DNA of 19,157 bases, taken from CAYGKP01 sp964350605. Lineage in GTDB: Bacteria; Bacteroidota; Bacteroidia; Cytophagales; JAAEPT01. The notes below the pieces were generated by a model that ran no database searches, was not told the origin of the DNA, and saw nothing but the letters and a program-made list of their open reading frames with translations. Below, piece by piece: positions 13,584-19,157 of the stretch (its first letter is position 1; every line of letters starts with the position of its first letter). Location of the stretch: the NCBI GenBank assembly GCA_964350605.1, contig CAYGKP010000022.1:1-19157 (forward strand), read 5' to 3'. Made by a program: the position numbers and the translations under genes.

Positions 13584-13640
13584 CGTAGTGAGGCACTACG
13601 AAACCGAACCTAATCAATACCTAAACTGCCAGTTGCTTGG

Positions 13641-14147
13641 CTAGATGCCCTCGGGCATCAAGACCGAAATCTTCGCCTGGACTGTTTGGTTGAGCTTGTG
13701 GCGCAGGGCACCAACATGTTGACCTTCCAGCTTGGCGACGGCAATGGCCTCTTCCGCGGGCGAGGTTCCTTTACGGTCTTGCTTCGCTAGAAGCTCTTGG
13801 TAATCAAACCGATCGTCGCGCACCTTCACCAAGTCCTTGGCTAACCAGCGGTGAGTGCCATCGCTTTGCATGAAACCACTGGTGTGCCAACCCAGCTGCC
13901 CGTCTTTGCGAATGTGAAACGCATAGGGGCGACAATGCTTGTACTCATATAGGTATTGGGCCGGCTCGCCGTAGTAGGTCGAGTCGAGCAGCCAATACCC
14001 AGTGGGGCAGTCGGATACGTAGGTGTCCGAGTAACGGTTGAGTTGACCCTCCCGGTCGAGTTTCGAGAGGTTGGGTCCTTTCGCACAGGCCACCAGGAAG
14101 AGCGGCAATGCCAGCGAAAAGAGTAAGGGGCGCAGGTGAAATTTCAT
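13641..14147 (-). CDS. Lipoprotein of unknown function (168 aa)
   Basis: ATG at 14147 gives MKFHLRPLLFSLALPLFLVAC, lipobox LVAC with Cys21. The frame continues upstream to 14255 only by chance, over the regulatory repeat. The mature part has two cysteines (DCPTGYWLLDSTYYGE, and YEYKHCRPYAFHIRKDGQLGWH) and a strand order, W-L-L-D-S-T-Y-Y-G then an F-x-I-R-x-D-G-x-x-x-W motif, that resembles lipocalin-like lipoproteins of the Bacteroidota. The last 60 residues are helical (YQELLAKQDRK, AEEAIAVAKLEGQHVGAL). It is convergent with the SIMPL gene. Two copies of a 12-bp element precede it. Confidence 0.75.
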   Translation of the reverse strand: MKFHLRPLLFSLALPLFLVACAKGPNLSKLDREGQLNRYSDTYVSDCPTGYWLLDSTYYGEPAQYLYEYKHCRPYAFHIRKDGQLGWHTSGFMQSDGTHRWLAKDLVKVRDDRFDYQELLAKQDRKGTSPAEEAIAVAKLEGQHVGALRHKLNQTVQAKISVLMPEGI

Positions 14148-14168
14148 GGGGGTTCTCTTTTGAGTAGT

Positions 14169-14219
14169 AATACTATCACGAAAGTAATGGTAATCATTTA
14201 AAGAAGCAATACTATCACG
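14169..14219 (-). promoter_or_regulatory. Two direct copies of a 12-bp element upstream of the lipoprotein
   Basis: AATACTATCACG occurs at 14169-14180 and 14208-14219 on the plus strand, 39 bp apart. On the coding strand it reads CGTGATAGTATT. The copies lie 22 and 61 bp before the ATG at 14147, in AT-rich DNA. The spacing is close to four helical turns, as for a dimeric or cooperative regulator. A duplicated promoter is another reading. Confidence 0.5.
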
Positions 14220-14292
14220 GTAAAAAGTCAAACTTCTTTTTCCGTACACATGCAAGCCACTACAAATTGGCTTGCGTAGGGGGGGTGAACTG

Positions 14293-14640
14293 TTAGTTGA
14301 CGCTGGCCGCGAGCTCCTCTACTTCAACGGAGCTGCCTTCGTCGGACGCGCGGCTGATGTACTCGAGGGTAATCGACTTGGGCGGTTGTGTAGCCCCCAC
14401 CGAAGGGATGCCATAGCCCAGGTGCTCGGCGGGCATGCGCGCCTCACTCAAATCCAGAAAGTACGAGCGGTCATCGATCTGTACGTCCTGGCGGAGCATC
14501 TGGCCCGTTGCGTACTTGAGCGTGACGCGCAAGAAGGCATGTTGGTTTTCACTGGCATGCACACGAAGCCCAAGAACCGAAGCAGGGTTCTGAACGAAAA
14601 AGTAGGGGAGGCGGCGGTCAATACGCATGGCAGTAGTCAT
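14293..14640 (-). CDS. Small soluble protein, unknown (115 aa)
   Basis: MTTAMRIDRRLPYFFVQNPAS begins a protein with no signal peptide or membrane helix. It has alternating strands (LGLRVHASENQHAFLRVTLKYATGQ, DVQIDDRSYFLDL), then SITLEYISRASDEG and an acidic end (SSVEVEELAASVN). It looks like a small cytoplasmic beta-rich protein. A second start at 14628 is possible. No family is recognised. It lies 179 bp after the OmpA/helix-hairpin-helix pair, across a structured spacer. Confidence 0.6.
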   Translation of the reverse strand: MTTAMRIDRRLPYFFVQNPASVLGLRVHASENQHAFLRVTLKYATGQMLRQDVQIDDRSYFLDLSEARMPAEHLGYGIPSVGATQPPKSITLEYISRASDEGSSVEVEELAASVN

Positions 14641-14732
14641 TATGGCCCCTGGGGGGCGTGGTTCAAATCATTACAATAGTAACGCGTCGAACCCCCAAAT
14701 CGTTGCCCGTACTTTCCCGTGATCTTTGGGAA

Positions 14733-14813
14733 GTGCGACTCCGTAGTTTCCCGGAGAAGCCTCGCGAGAGGCACTCGGATTGCTTTTTGACCCAGATTTG
14801 AGTCACAATCCGA
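14733..14813 (-). other. Structured intergenic spacer (three-stem fold plus adjacent hairpin)
   Basis: Read on the minus strand, just after the stop at 14820, CGGATTG and CAATCCG (14777-14783 with 14807-14813) enclose an inner TGACTCA/TGGGTCA-type stem. Next, AGTGC/GCACT encloses two hairpins: CCTC-TCGC-GAGG, and CTCCG-(8 nt)-CGGAG. The first part may act as a terminator. The second resembles a three-way junction. It matches no RNA family I can name. Confidence 0.4.
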
Positions 14814-14819
14814 CGCTGC

Positions 14820-15332
14820 TTACTTGCCCTTCGGCGGGTTCTTGACGAACTCGCGGGCCTGTTTCACCCACTGGTCGCGCTTGATGCGACCGGGGAAAAA
14901 TTCGATGATCTCGTTGATCGTGTCCTCGTCCGCCTCGTTGAAGTTCGCCACCTGGCGGAACGAGACGATGCCCAAGGCGTTCATCTTCTTCTCGAGGAAC
15001 GGCCCGATGCCTTTGATCAGCTTCAGGTCGTCCTTCTCGTCGGCCAAGGCATGGCCAATCCGTCCGAAATCGACGTGCGACTTCTTCGAGGCGACCCGCG
15101 CGAGGGCTTCGTCCTCATCGCTTTCCGGCGCGGTTCCTGTTTTGGCAGCTTTCAGCTCGGCTTCCAGGGCTTTGATTCGCTTGGTGCAGCCCTCGTGCTC
15201 GCTTTGCAGCGCGCGGTATTTCCCCCGCCAATACAGCCAGGTGAACAGGATGCCGATCAAAAAGGCGATCAGCAAGAGGATCACGATCTCGAGGATCGCG
15301 GTGGGCTTGTTGTAGGGGTTCAGTTCGAACAT
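14820..15332 (-). CDS. Membrane-anchored helix-hairpin-helix protein (170 aa)
   Basis: MFELNPYNKPTAILEIVILL opens with an N-terminal membrane helix (about 12-35, ILEIVILLLIAFLIGILFTWLYW). A basic stretch and a coiled coil follow (YRALQSEHEGCTKRIKALEAELKAA, about 39-64), then an acidic linker and a C-terminal domain (about 102-165). That domain has the helix-hairpin-helix motif DDLKLIKGIGPFLEKKMNALGI and the following SFRQVANFNEADEDTINEIIEFFPGRIKRDQWVKQAREF, as in the SAF/DUF4332-type helix-hairpin-helix found in many small membrane proteins. Such domains often bind nucleic acid or proteins; here the target is unknown. It starts 36 bp after the OmpA-domain gene and is probably co-transcribed with it. 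Confidence 0.85.
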   Translation of the reverse strand: MFELNPYNKPTAILEIVILLLIAFLIGILFTWLYWRGKYRALQSEHEGCTKRIKALEAELKAAKTGTAPESDEDEALARVASKKSHVDFGRIGHALADEKDDLKLIKGIGPFLEKKMNALGIVSFRQVANFNEADEDTINEIIEFFPGRIKRDQWVKQAREFVKNPPKGK

Positions 15333-15368
15333 GAGTCTGGGCGTTCGGGTAGAAAGCGGGGAGGCGCG

Positions 15369-15953
15369 TTAGGGCTGGACGATCACTTCGACGCGGCGGT
15401 TCTGGGCGCGGCCTTCGGGCGTGTCGTTGCTGGCGATGGGTTTGTCTTGGCCGTAGCCAACCACGATGAGGCGGTCTTTGGTGAGGCCTTCGCGGCGCAG
15501 CAAATCGGCGATGCCTTGAGCGCGGCGCTCGGAAAGGGTTTGGTTGCGCTGGGCGGTGCCGACGTTATCGGTATGACCAACGACCTTGAGTTTTGCCTCG
15601 GGGTGGGCAAGCAGGGCTTTCTTGTACTGGTCAAACAGCTTGGCTTGCTCGACCGTCAGGCTGGTGTAGGCGACGCCCGTGGCGTAGGAAAAGCTAAGCG
15701 ACTGGGTGGGCAGAGGCGTTGTCGGTGCTGATGCATGTTCTGGCGCAACCTCGGCTACGGTGTCAGTCGCTATCGTGTCAACGGCGACAGCTTCCACCAA
15801 GGTGGTGTCAGTAACCGCGGTGCTGTCTTGGTAGGCAGGGCATCCAGGTTTCTGGCCGTCACAGCACAGGTACTTGATGTGGCACGTATGCCACCAGGCA
15901 CCGACCACGCACAGCAGGACGAACGAAAAAAGACCGAGGAGTTTGTAGCGCAT
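15369..15953 (-). CDS. OmpA-domain protein, peptidoglycan-binding
   Basis: With the ATG at 15953 the 194-residue product has a signal-anchor helix (MRYKLLGLFSFVLLCVVGAWW) and four closely placed cysteines (HTCHIKYLCCDGQKPGC). An 80-residue Thr/Val/Ala-rich linker separates these from a C-terminal OmpA domain (about 85-192). The domain motifs are intact: VVGHTDNVG (124-132), NQTLSERRAQGIADLL (137-152), and GYGQDKPIASNDTPEGRAQNRRVEV (166-190). These fit non-covalent binding of peptidoglycan diaminopimelate in the periplasm. The linker would let it reach the cell wall from the inner membrane. CAAAATAA at 16013-16020 is one base from a minus-strand -7 box. Confidence 0.92.
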   Translation of the reverse strand: MRYKLLGLFSFVLLCVVGAWWHTCHIKYLCCDGQKPGCPAYQDSTAVTDTTLVEAVAVDTIATDTVAEVAPEHASAPTTPLPTQSLSFSYATGVAYTSLTVEQAKLFDQYKKALLAHPEAKLKVVGHTDNVGTAQRNQTLSERRAQGIADLLRREGLTKDRLIVVGYGQDKPIASNDTPEGRAQNRRVEVIVQP

Positions 15954-16035
15954 AAGTGGGGAACCCGTAGAAGTAATAATACGCACCTTTCGAGGCCATA
16001 GCTATTGCTGCCTCAAAATAAGTGGTTCGACCCCG

Positions 16036-16086
16036 CTACCGAAACCCCCGCTTCAAATGCGCCCCCGCGACTTTCAGTAAGTGGGT
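16036..16086 (-). pseudogene. 3' stub of a paralogue of the gene at 16582
   Basis: Seventeen codons read THLLKVAGAHLKRGFR then TAG, against HLLKVAGAHLRKGFR then TAG at the end of the intact gene. The DNA match runs 16026-16085 against 16572-16631 (about 83 percent by eye). It includes 10 bp downstream of the stop, so it is a duplication, not chance. The rest of the gene is gone; an unrelated lipoprotein starts 22 bp away on the other strand. Confidence 0.75.
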
Positions 16087-16107
16087 GCAGATCGCTATCT
16101 TTTGAAG

Positions 16108-16497
16108 ATGAAGCGTGTCCGGATCGGCGTGTTGCTCCTCGTAGTGCTTGTTGGCTGTACTAGGAAGGAGTGTGTTCCGCCAGATGTTGAGATTTCGGCC
16201 GCGCAGCTGGATGCGATCTTGGATTGTGCTGTTAAGGATTTTGAGGCGGCGGAGGTTGGCCGCTTTGGCGACTTTTTCTGTTACGACAAAGCCTTAGGTA
16301 TCGATGGGGTGATGGTTGAGAGGGCGGTTCGAGATTCGCTCTCGCTGATCTCCAATTTGGAAGTAGGTTTTCGCTGGAAAGAGAGCCGGTACACGCTCAT
16401 CTATGCGAGCAAGCTGGGTGAAGCACAAGATTTGCTGGATGACCAGGATTGTGCTTGGTCCTTGGAAGAGAATTGGGCACTGGTCTTAAAGGAGTAA
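16108..16497 (+). CDS. Orphan lipoprotein (129 aa)
   Basis: ATG 16108 gives MKRVRIGVLLLVVLVGC with lipobox LVGC and Cys17; a GTG frame start at 16081 would add 9 residues and spoil the n-region. The mature part is acidic and has cysteines (KECVPPDV, ILDCAVKDFEAAE, GDFFCYDKAL, DQDCAWSLEENW). It includes helices (QLDAILDCAVKDFEAAEVG) and a strand pair near its end (FRWKESRYTLIYA, NWALVLKE). The family is not recognised. TATCTTTTG at 16096-16104 immediately precedes the start. It lies directly beside the 3' stub of the 16582 paralogue. Confidence 0.65.
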   Translation: MKRVRIGVLLLVVLVGCTRKECVPPDVEISAAQLDAILDCAVKDFEAAEVGRFGDFFCYDKALGIDGVMVERAVRDSLSLISNLEVGFRWKESRYTLIYASKLGEAQDLLDDQDCAWSLEENWALVLKE

Positions 16498-16581
16498 CCC
16501 TTTTTTCCTTTCCAGCGGAGCTAGAGGTACTGATGACTGGCACGAGCTAGGTATCGGTGCCTTCTCAGGTGTTCGACCTCC

Positions 16582-17409
16582 CTACCGAAACCCCTTTCGC
16601 AAATGCGCCCCCGCGACCTTCAGCAGGTGGGGATTTGGCGGGCCTTCCCAGCCGCGGTGTTCCTCCTCAATGAGCAGGGCGATGCGGTCCTCGAATGGAC
16701 TCTTGAGCGCGCCGATCACATCGACCGAGAAGATGAACGCGCCGTACTTTTCCTTGCGCACGTGCCAATCGCGAACAGTCTTTTTCTTGCACGAGGACGG
16801 CGAAAAGAACTGGACCCGATAGCCCTCGATCTCGTTAAAGAGGCTTTCGTACGCGTGGCGCTCGTTCAGCTCGTAGGTCTCGACCTTATAGCCGTGTTCG
16901 TCGGGTTGGCAGTTCTTGTCCACGTCCCACCAAGTGTACTTGCCCGCGTAGATCTCGTGTTTGGCAAGTTGGTTTTCCAGCGAATCGCCGAACACCCGCC
17001 AGATGCCGTGCACACTCCACGGGCTGACCAGGGTGTCGTCCATTTCCAGCCCGTTGTCATAGGCATAAGTATCGCCGTTGTAGTCAAAGCGGTAAACCTC
17101 TTTGTCGGTGGTCAGGTCGACGATGTAGAGGTCGAAGAAGTAGCAGCCGCAGGCCTCATCGGGCGGCGCGAAGCCGTAGGCAAACAGCCCCTCGCGCGAG
17201 AAGCCGATGGGGTAGAACTGGCCGTACAGGTCGTGGGGGATGTAGGTCTCTGGCTCGTAGCCTTTTGGCACCTCGTCCCAAGCCAACCAGCCAGGCAGCT
17301 TGAATTCGGCGGGCGGGCCCGTGGCAGCGCCGCGCTTTTGGGCACGGACGCCGACCGGGACAGACAACACCACACACGCCACCAGCAGGAAAAACAGGGA
17401 GCGGTTCAT
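16582..17409 (-). CDS. Exported protein of unknown function (275 aa)
   Basis: The second ATG (17409) gives a compact signal peptide (MNRSLFFLLVACVVLSVPVGVRAQ); the first lies at 17415. The mature part is aromatic-rich and strand-rich: FKLPGWLAWDEVPKGYEPETY, YPIGFSREGLFAYGFAPPDEACGCYFFDLYIVDLTTDKEVYRF, a Trp-rich middle (WSVHGIWRVFGDSLENQLAKHEI), EGYRVQFFSPSSCKKKTVRDWHVRKE, and a basic tail. The strand pattern (SREGLFAYGF, then DLYIVDLTTDKEV) resembles a beta-propeller or repeat protein blade such as D-x-x-L-Y-x-x-D-L-x-T, but only one clear blade is visible. It has several cysteines (CGCYF, KNCQ, SSCKKK). A paralogue's 3' end survives at 16036. The function is unknown. A long open frame on the opposite strand is a shadow. 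Confidence 0.75.
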   Translation of the reverse strand: MNRSLFFLLVACVVLSVPVGVRAQKRGAATGPPAEFKLPGWLAWDEVPKGYEPETYIPHDLYGQFYPIGFSREGLFAYGFAPPDEACGCYFFDLYIVDLTTDKEVYRFDYNGDTYAYDNGLEMDDTLVSPWSVHGIWRVFGDSLENQLAKHEIYAGKYTWWDVDKNCQPDEHGYKVETYELNERHAYESLFNEIEGYRVQFFSPSSCKKKTVRDWHVRKEKYGAFIFSVDVIGALKSPFEDRIALLIEEEHRGWEGPPNPHLLKVAGAHLRKGFR

Positions 17410-17464
17410 GGCCAAGAAGATACAAGAATCTGGCCAGAGGGGTGGTGGGCTCGGGTTGGCTTCC

Positions 17465-17473
17465 TATCTTTTG
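17465..17473 (+). promoter_or_regulatory. TATCTTTTG, possible -7 box of the orphan lipoprotein
   Basis: This nonamer is one insertion away from TAnnTTTG. The same nonamer precedes the lipoprotein at 16108. Both lie within 4 bp of an ATG. If it is a -7 box, transcripts would start at or after those ATGs, which favours a downstream start here. Confidence 0.3.
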
Positions 17474-17526
17474 GGATGAGCCGCTGTAGGATGTACGAAC
17501 TGACTAACTACCAGGGGAATGTGTAT

Positions 17527-18009
17527 GTGGTGTTTAGATTTTCTATCCTGCTTCTTCTCCTTGTAGGATGTAAGCCCAAGGAGGGAACACCGGGTACAAC
17601 TGGTTCGATTGAGGCGGCTAAGGCCAGAGGAGTTTTCGTCTGTTCCTGTTATGTGGATGAGAATCCAGTGATAATTAATGACTCTCTGCGGTTAACTGTC
17701 AAGGAGTGTTGGGTTGAGCAAAAATTCAAGTACGGTTCTCTTCCAAGTGCCACCGTACTTGATAATGGATATTCCCTAAGAGTTAATTCGCTACAAGAAG
17801 ATCTTGAGGGCAATACATTTACCTGGACAATAGGAGCCACACATGATTTAAGGATGAGGCGGACAAGTTTATCTGGATTAATGGCTGATTTTGATTCGAT
17901 ACCGAGTAGTGAACTTCGGTTTCTTGTACAGGAGGGATATAACTTGAATGCTCCTGTGAATGAGAAAACTATTCTTGGAGAAGTTGTAATTAGACTTCGA
18001 TGTAATTGA
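17527..18009 (+). CDS. Orphan AT-rich lipoprotein (160 aa)
   Basis: From GTG 17527 the product starts VVFRFSILLLLLVGCKPKEG: lipobox LVGC, lipidated cysteine at residue 15. An AGGGG at 17513-17517 lies 9 bp before this GTG. In-frame ATGs at 17476 and 17491 and a GTG at 17521 are alternatives, but they give long polar n-regions. The mature part has a Gly/Thr-rich linker, a CSC motif (VFVCSCYVDENP) and many strands (SLRLTVKECWVEQKF, YSLRVNSLQ, FTWTIGATHDLRM, LGEVVIRLRCN). It is AT-rich compared with its neighbours. It ends exactly where the Rhs-like fragment begins. No family is recognised. Confidence 0.6.
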   Translation: MVFRFSILLLLLVGCKPKEGTPGTTGSIEAAKARGVFVCSCYVDENPVIINDSLRLTVKECWVEQKFKYGSLPSATVLDNGYSLRVNSLQEDLEGNTFTWTIGATHDLRMRRTSLSGLMADFDSIPSSELRFLVQEGYNLNAPVNEKTILGEVVIRLRCN

Positions 18010-18127
18010 GTTCACCTACAACGGCAGCGGTGAGCGGGTCTCCAAGAAGGTCACCGAACCTTCGAGAACCACCACGACCCAGTATGTGCATGATGTCCCC
18101 ACAACCACTTCAAACCAGAACAACCTA
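17990..18127 (+). pseudogene. Rhs/YD-repeat remnant
   Basis: In the frame of the transglutaminase gene but upstream of its start, 17990-18127 reads DFDVIEFTYNGSGERVSKKV followed by TEPSRTTTTQYVHD. This is the recognisable end of an Rhs core (Y-x-G/D-x-G-x-R-V-S-K, then T-x-Y-V-x-D). A stop (TAA) lies at 17987-17989, so there is no start and no continuation to the left. It is a fragment of about 45 codons stuck between an orphan lipoprotein and an unrelated enzyme. An intact Rhs protein would be over 1000 residues. Confidence 0.75.
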
Positions 18128-18934
18128 ATGTGGGTCAAAGCAAGCTGCTCGCTCGATTTCCAAATCCTCGAGCCAACCCCCTTCATTTTCATGCTGCGTC
18201 CCCGCAGCGGCGGGCAGCAATGGGTGGCCAGCGAAGAATATGTGGTAGAACCCAGCATTCCGGTGGCGGAGTTCGCCGACCATTTTGGAAACCTTTGCCA
18301 GCGAATCGTGGCCATGCCCGGAAAATTCTCGGTGCGCACTTCGGTTCAGGTGGAATGCGCCGAGGCATCCGACAGTGACCCGGGCGCGCCTTTTGTTGAG
18401 GTGCAAAACCTGCCGGACGAAACGCTCCCCTTCTTATTGCCCAGTCGGTATTGCGAGTCGGATCGCTTCAACCAGATGACCGCTTCGATTGTGGAGGGCA
18501 GCCTTCCCGGCTATGACCAGTGCGCGGCCATCGTGGAGTACATCCGGCGAACCATCCGCTACACGCCGGGTTCGGGTGCCGACATCGTGAGCGCGGCAGA
18601 AGTGAACCAACGATCCGATGCCGTGTGCCGGGATTTGGCGCATTTGGGGATTGCTTGTTGCCGGTCGCTCTCCATTCCCGCCCGCATGGTGGTGGGCTAT
18701 TTGGAGAGCCTGGAACCGATGGATTTGCACGCGTGGTTCGAGGCCTATGTGGGGGGACGGTGGTATACCTTCGATCCGACGCAGGACAGCCTTCAGGGGG
18801 GACGCATCGCCATTGCCTATGGGCGGGATGCGGCGGATGTGGCGGTGTACACGCAATTTGGTGCCTCCGCCGAGCTGCTGGGGATGCAGGTAGCCGCCCA
18901 GCGCATCGAACGGTTGGCCATGATCTCGTCTTAG
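18128..18934 (+). CDS. Transglutaminase-like cysteine protease, Bact_transglu_N type
   Basis: The product is 268 residues from ATG 18128 (MWVKASCSLDFQILEPTPFI), the usual N-terminal strand of the Bact_transglu_N domain in transglutaminase-like proteins. The frame continues upstream through Rhs sequence, but that is not part of this gene. The C-terminal papain-like domain has the full catalytic triad: Cys167 in SDAVCRDLAHLG, His201 in MDLHAWFEAYV, and Asp216 in WYTFDPTQ. An additional CC (177-178) follows the catalytic region. No signal peptide is visible, so it is predicted cytoplasmic. Such bacterial enzymes are usually assumed to be proteases or amide-bond hydrolases; substrates are unknown. 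The coding GC is high and there is no sign of decay. Confidence 0.9.
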   Translation: MWVKASCSLDFQILEPTPFIFMLRPRSGGQQWVASEEYVVEPSIPVAEFADHFGNLCQRIVAMPGKFSVRTSVQVECAEASDSDPGAPFVEVQNLPDETLPFLLPSRYCESDRFNQMTASIVEGSLPGYDQCAAIVEYIRRTIRYTPGSGADIVSAAEVNQRSDAVCRDLAHLGIACCRSLSIPARMVVGYLESLEPMDLHAWFEAYVGGRWYTFDPTQDSLQGGRIAIAYGRDAADVAVYTQFGASAELLGMQVAAQRIERLAMISS

Positions 18935-18941
18935 GGGGGAG

Positions 18942-19157
18942 CTAGCGTTTCTTCATCATCTTTCCCTTGACTTTCGGTGGTTCGGGTAGGTCCATTTCGC
19001 CGTAGTCCCAAATCTGCCCCGTGCTGTCGCAGGCGGCGTGGCAAGGAGCACCCTTCTCGCCCGACCAACGGCCGTACACCCATCCACTCCCCAAGGACCA
19101 GAGATTCCCCTCGTAACCATCAGGCCGCCCCCCTTGCATTCGCTCGATGGGCAACAC
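18942..19157 (-). CDS. C-terminal end of a gene cut by the right edge
   Basis: The last 71 codons read LPIERMQGGRPDGYEGNLWS, then GWVYGRWSGEKGAPCHAACD and an end in KVKGKMMKKR. A GTG lies at the very edge, so the frame is probably longer. The sequence is Gly- and Trp-rich with two Cys (CHAAC) and a basic tail. I do not recognise it. It converges on the transglutaminase gene with 7 bp between the stops. Confidence 0.5.
   Translation of the reverse strand: MLPIERMQGGRPDGYEGNLWSLGSGWVYGRWSGEKGAPCHAACDSTGQIWDYGEMDLPEPPKVKGKMMKKR

Noticed and set aside
13066..13617. Minus-strand open frame of 183 codons
   Set aside because: It is antisense to the SIMPL gene and runs through its terminator.
15051..15731. 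Long plus-strand open frame
   Set aside because: It is antisense to both the OmpA-domain and helix-hairpin-helix genes, whose domain motifs are clear.
16603..17475. Long plus-strand open frame leading into the orphan lipoprotein
   Set aside because: It is the antisense shadow of the exported protein at 16582-17409; its Val/Ala/Leu-rich composition is typical of a reverse shadow.
17990..18934. A single Rhs-transglutaminase fusion gene (Rhs toxin with a transglutaminase tip)
   Set aside because: The frames are continuous, but the enzyme starts with the standard N-terminal domain of its family at Met 18128, and the Rhs part has no start and only about 45 codons. A fused tip remains a remote possibility.
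1..19157. tRNA, rRNA, CRISPR array, insertion sequence with terminal inverted repeats, attachment site
   Set aside because: None was seen: no cloverleaf, no regularly spaced repeat array, no transposase or integrase frame, no flanking target duplications.

Overview
The window looks like chromosomal DNA of a Bacteroidota bacterium, probably a Saprospiria-type (Lewinella-like) marine or environmental lineage. This is inferred from family content, not from a marker gene. Supporting signs are many SPI/SPII-exported proteins of unknown function, a DUF1573 protein, a SIMPL protein, an OmpA-domain protein paired with a helix-hairpin-helix membrane protein, an Rhs remnant, a TACCTTTG -7 type promoter box (Bacteroidota consensus TAnnTTTG), and starts that mostly lack Shine-Dalgarno sequences. 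Most genes are fairly GC-rich. Several islands are clearly AT-rich (about 1740-1930, 7410-7810, 11410-11830, 17480-18009) and hold orphan genes.

Layout. 1-4300: a TPR membrane protein, several small exported or membrane proteins in mixed orientation, and a lipoprotein whose mature part resembles the periplasmic domain of ExbD/TolR. 4400-6240: a six-helix membrane protein, a DUF1573 protein and a Spy/CpxP-like highly charged exported protein that ends at a good terminator. 6360-7810: a structured leader with a 64-residue membrane protein, then apt (adenine phosphoribosyltransferase, the only housekeeping enzyme here) and a low-GC membrane protein. 7810-10147: the most striking gene, a 701-residue pentameric ligand-gated ion channel subunit with a type-1 periplasmic-binding-protein domain fused to its N-terminus. 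It has its own -7 box, a hairpin leader and a possible 28-codon membrane peptide in front. 10197-13581: exported proteins, including a truncated duplicate of a secreted-protein gene whose tail is replaced by an AT-rich four-helix membrane protein, the intact copy, and a SIMPL protein. 13641-15953: a lipoprotein behind two copies of a 12-bp element, a small cytoplasmic protein, and the helix-hairpin-helix/OmpA pair. 15990-18127: a region of gene wreckage, with a 3' stub of a paralogue, two orphan lipoproteins, the intact paralogue and an Rhs stub. 18128-18934: a complete transglutaminase-like cysteine protease. The end of a further minus-strand gene runs off the right edge.

How the genes relate. 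No long operon or pathway is visible. The probable co-transcribed units are 3175->2490, the OmpA pair 15953->14820 and perhaps 11161->10197. The recurring theme is the cell envelope: at least fifteen products carry a signal peptide, lipobox or membrane segments. A second theme is recombination. At three places a fragment of a recognisable gene (secreted paralogue 5' end, secreted paralogue 3' end, Rhs core) abuts an unrelated, usually AT-rich orphan gene coding for a membrane protein or lipoprotein. That pattern resembles cassette or tip exchange. The channel gene is the best candidate for an unusual, little-described system; its ligand cannot be read from sequence.
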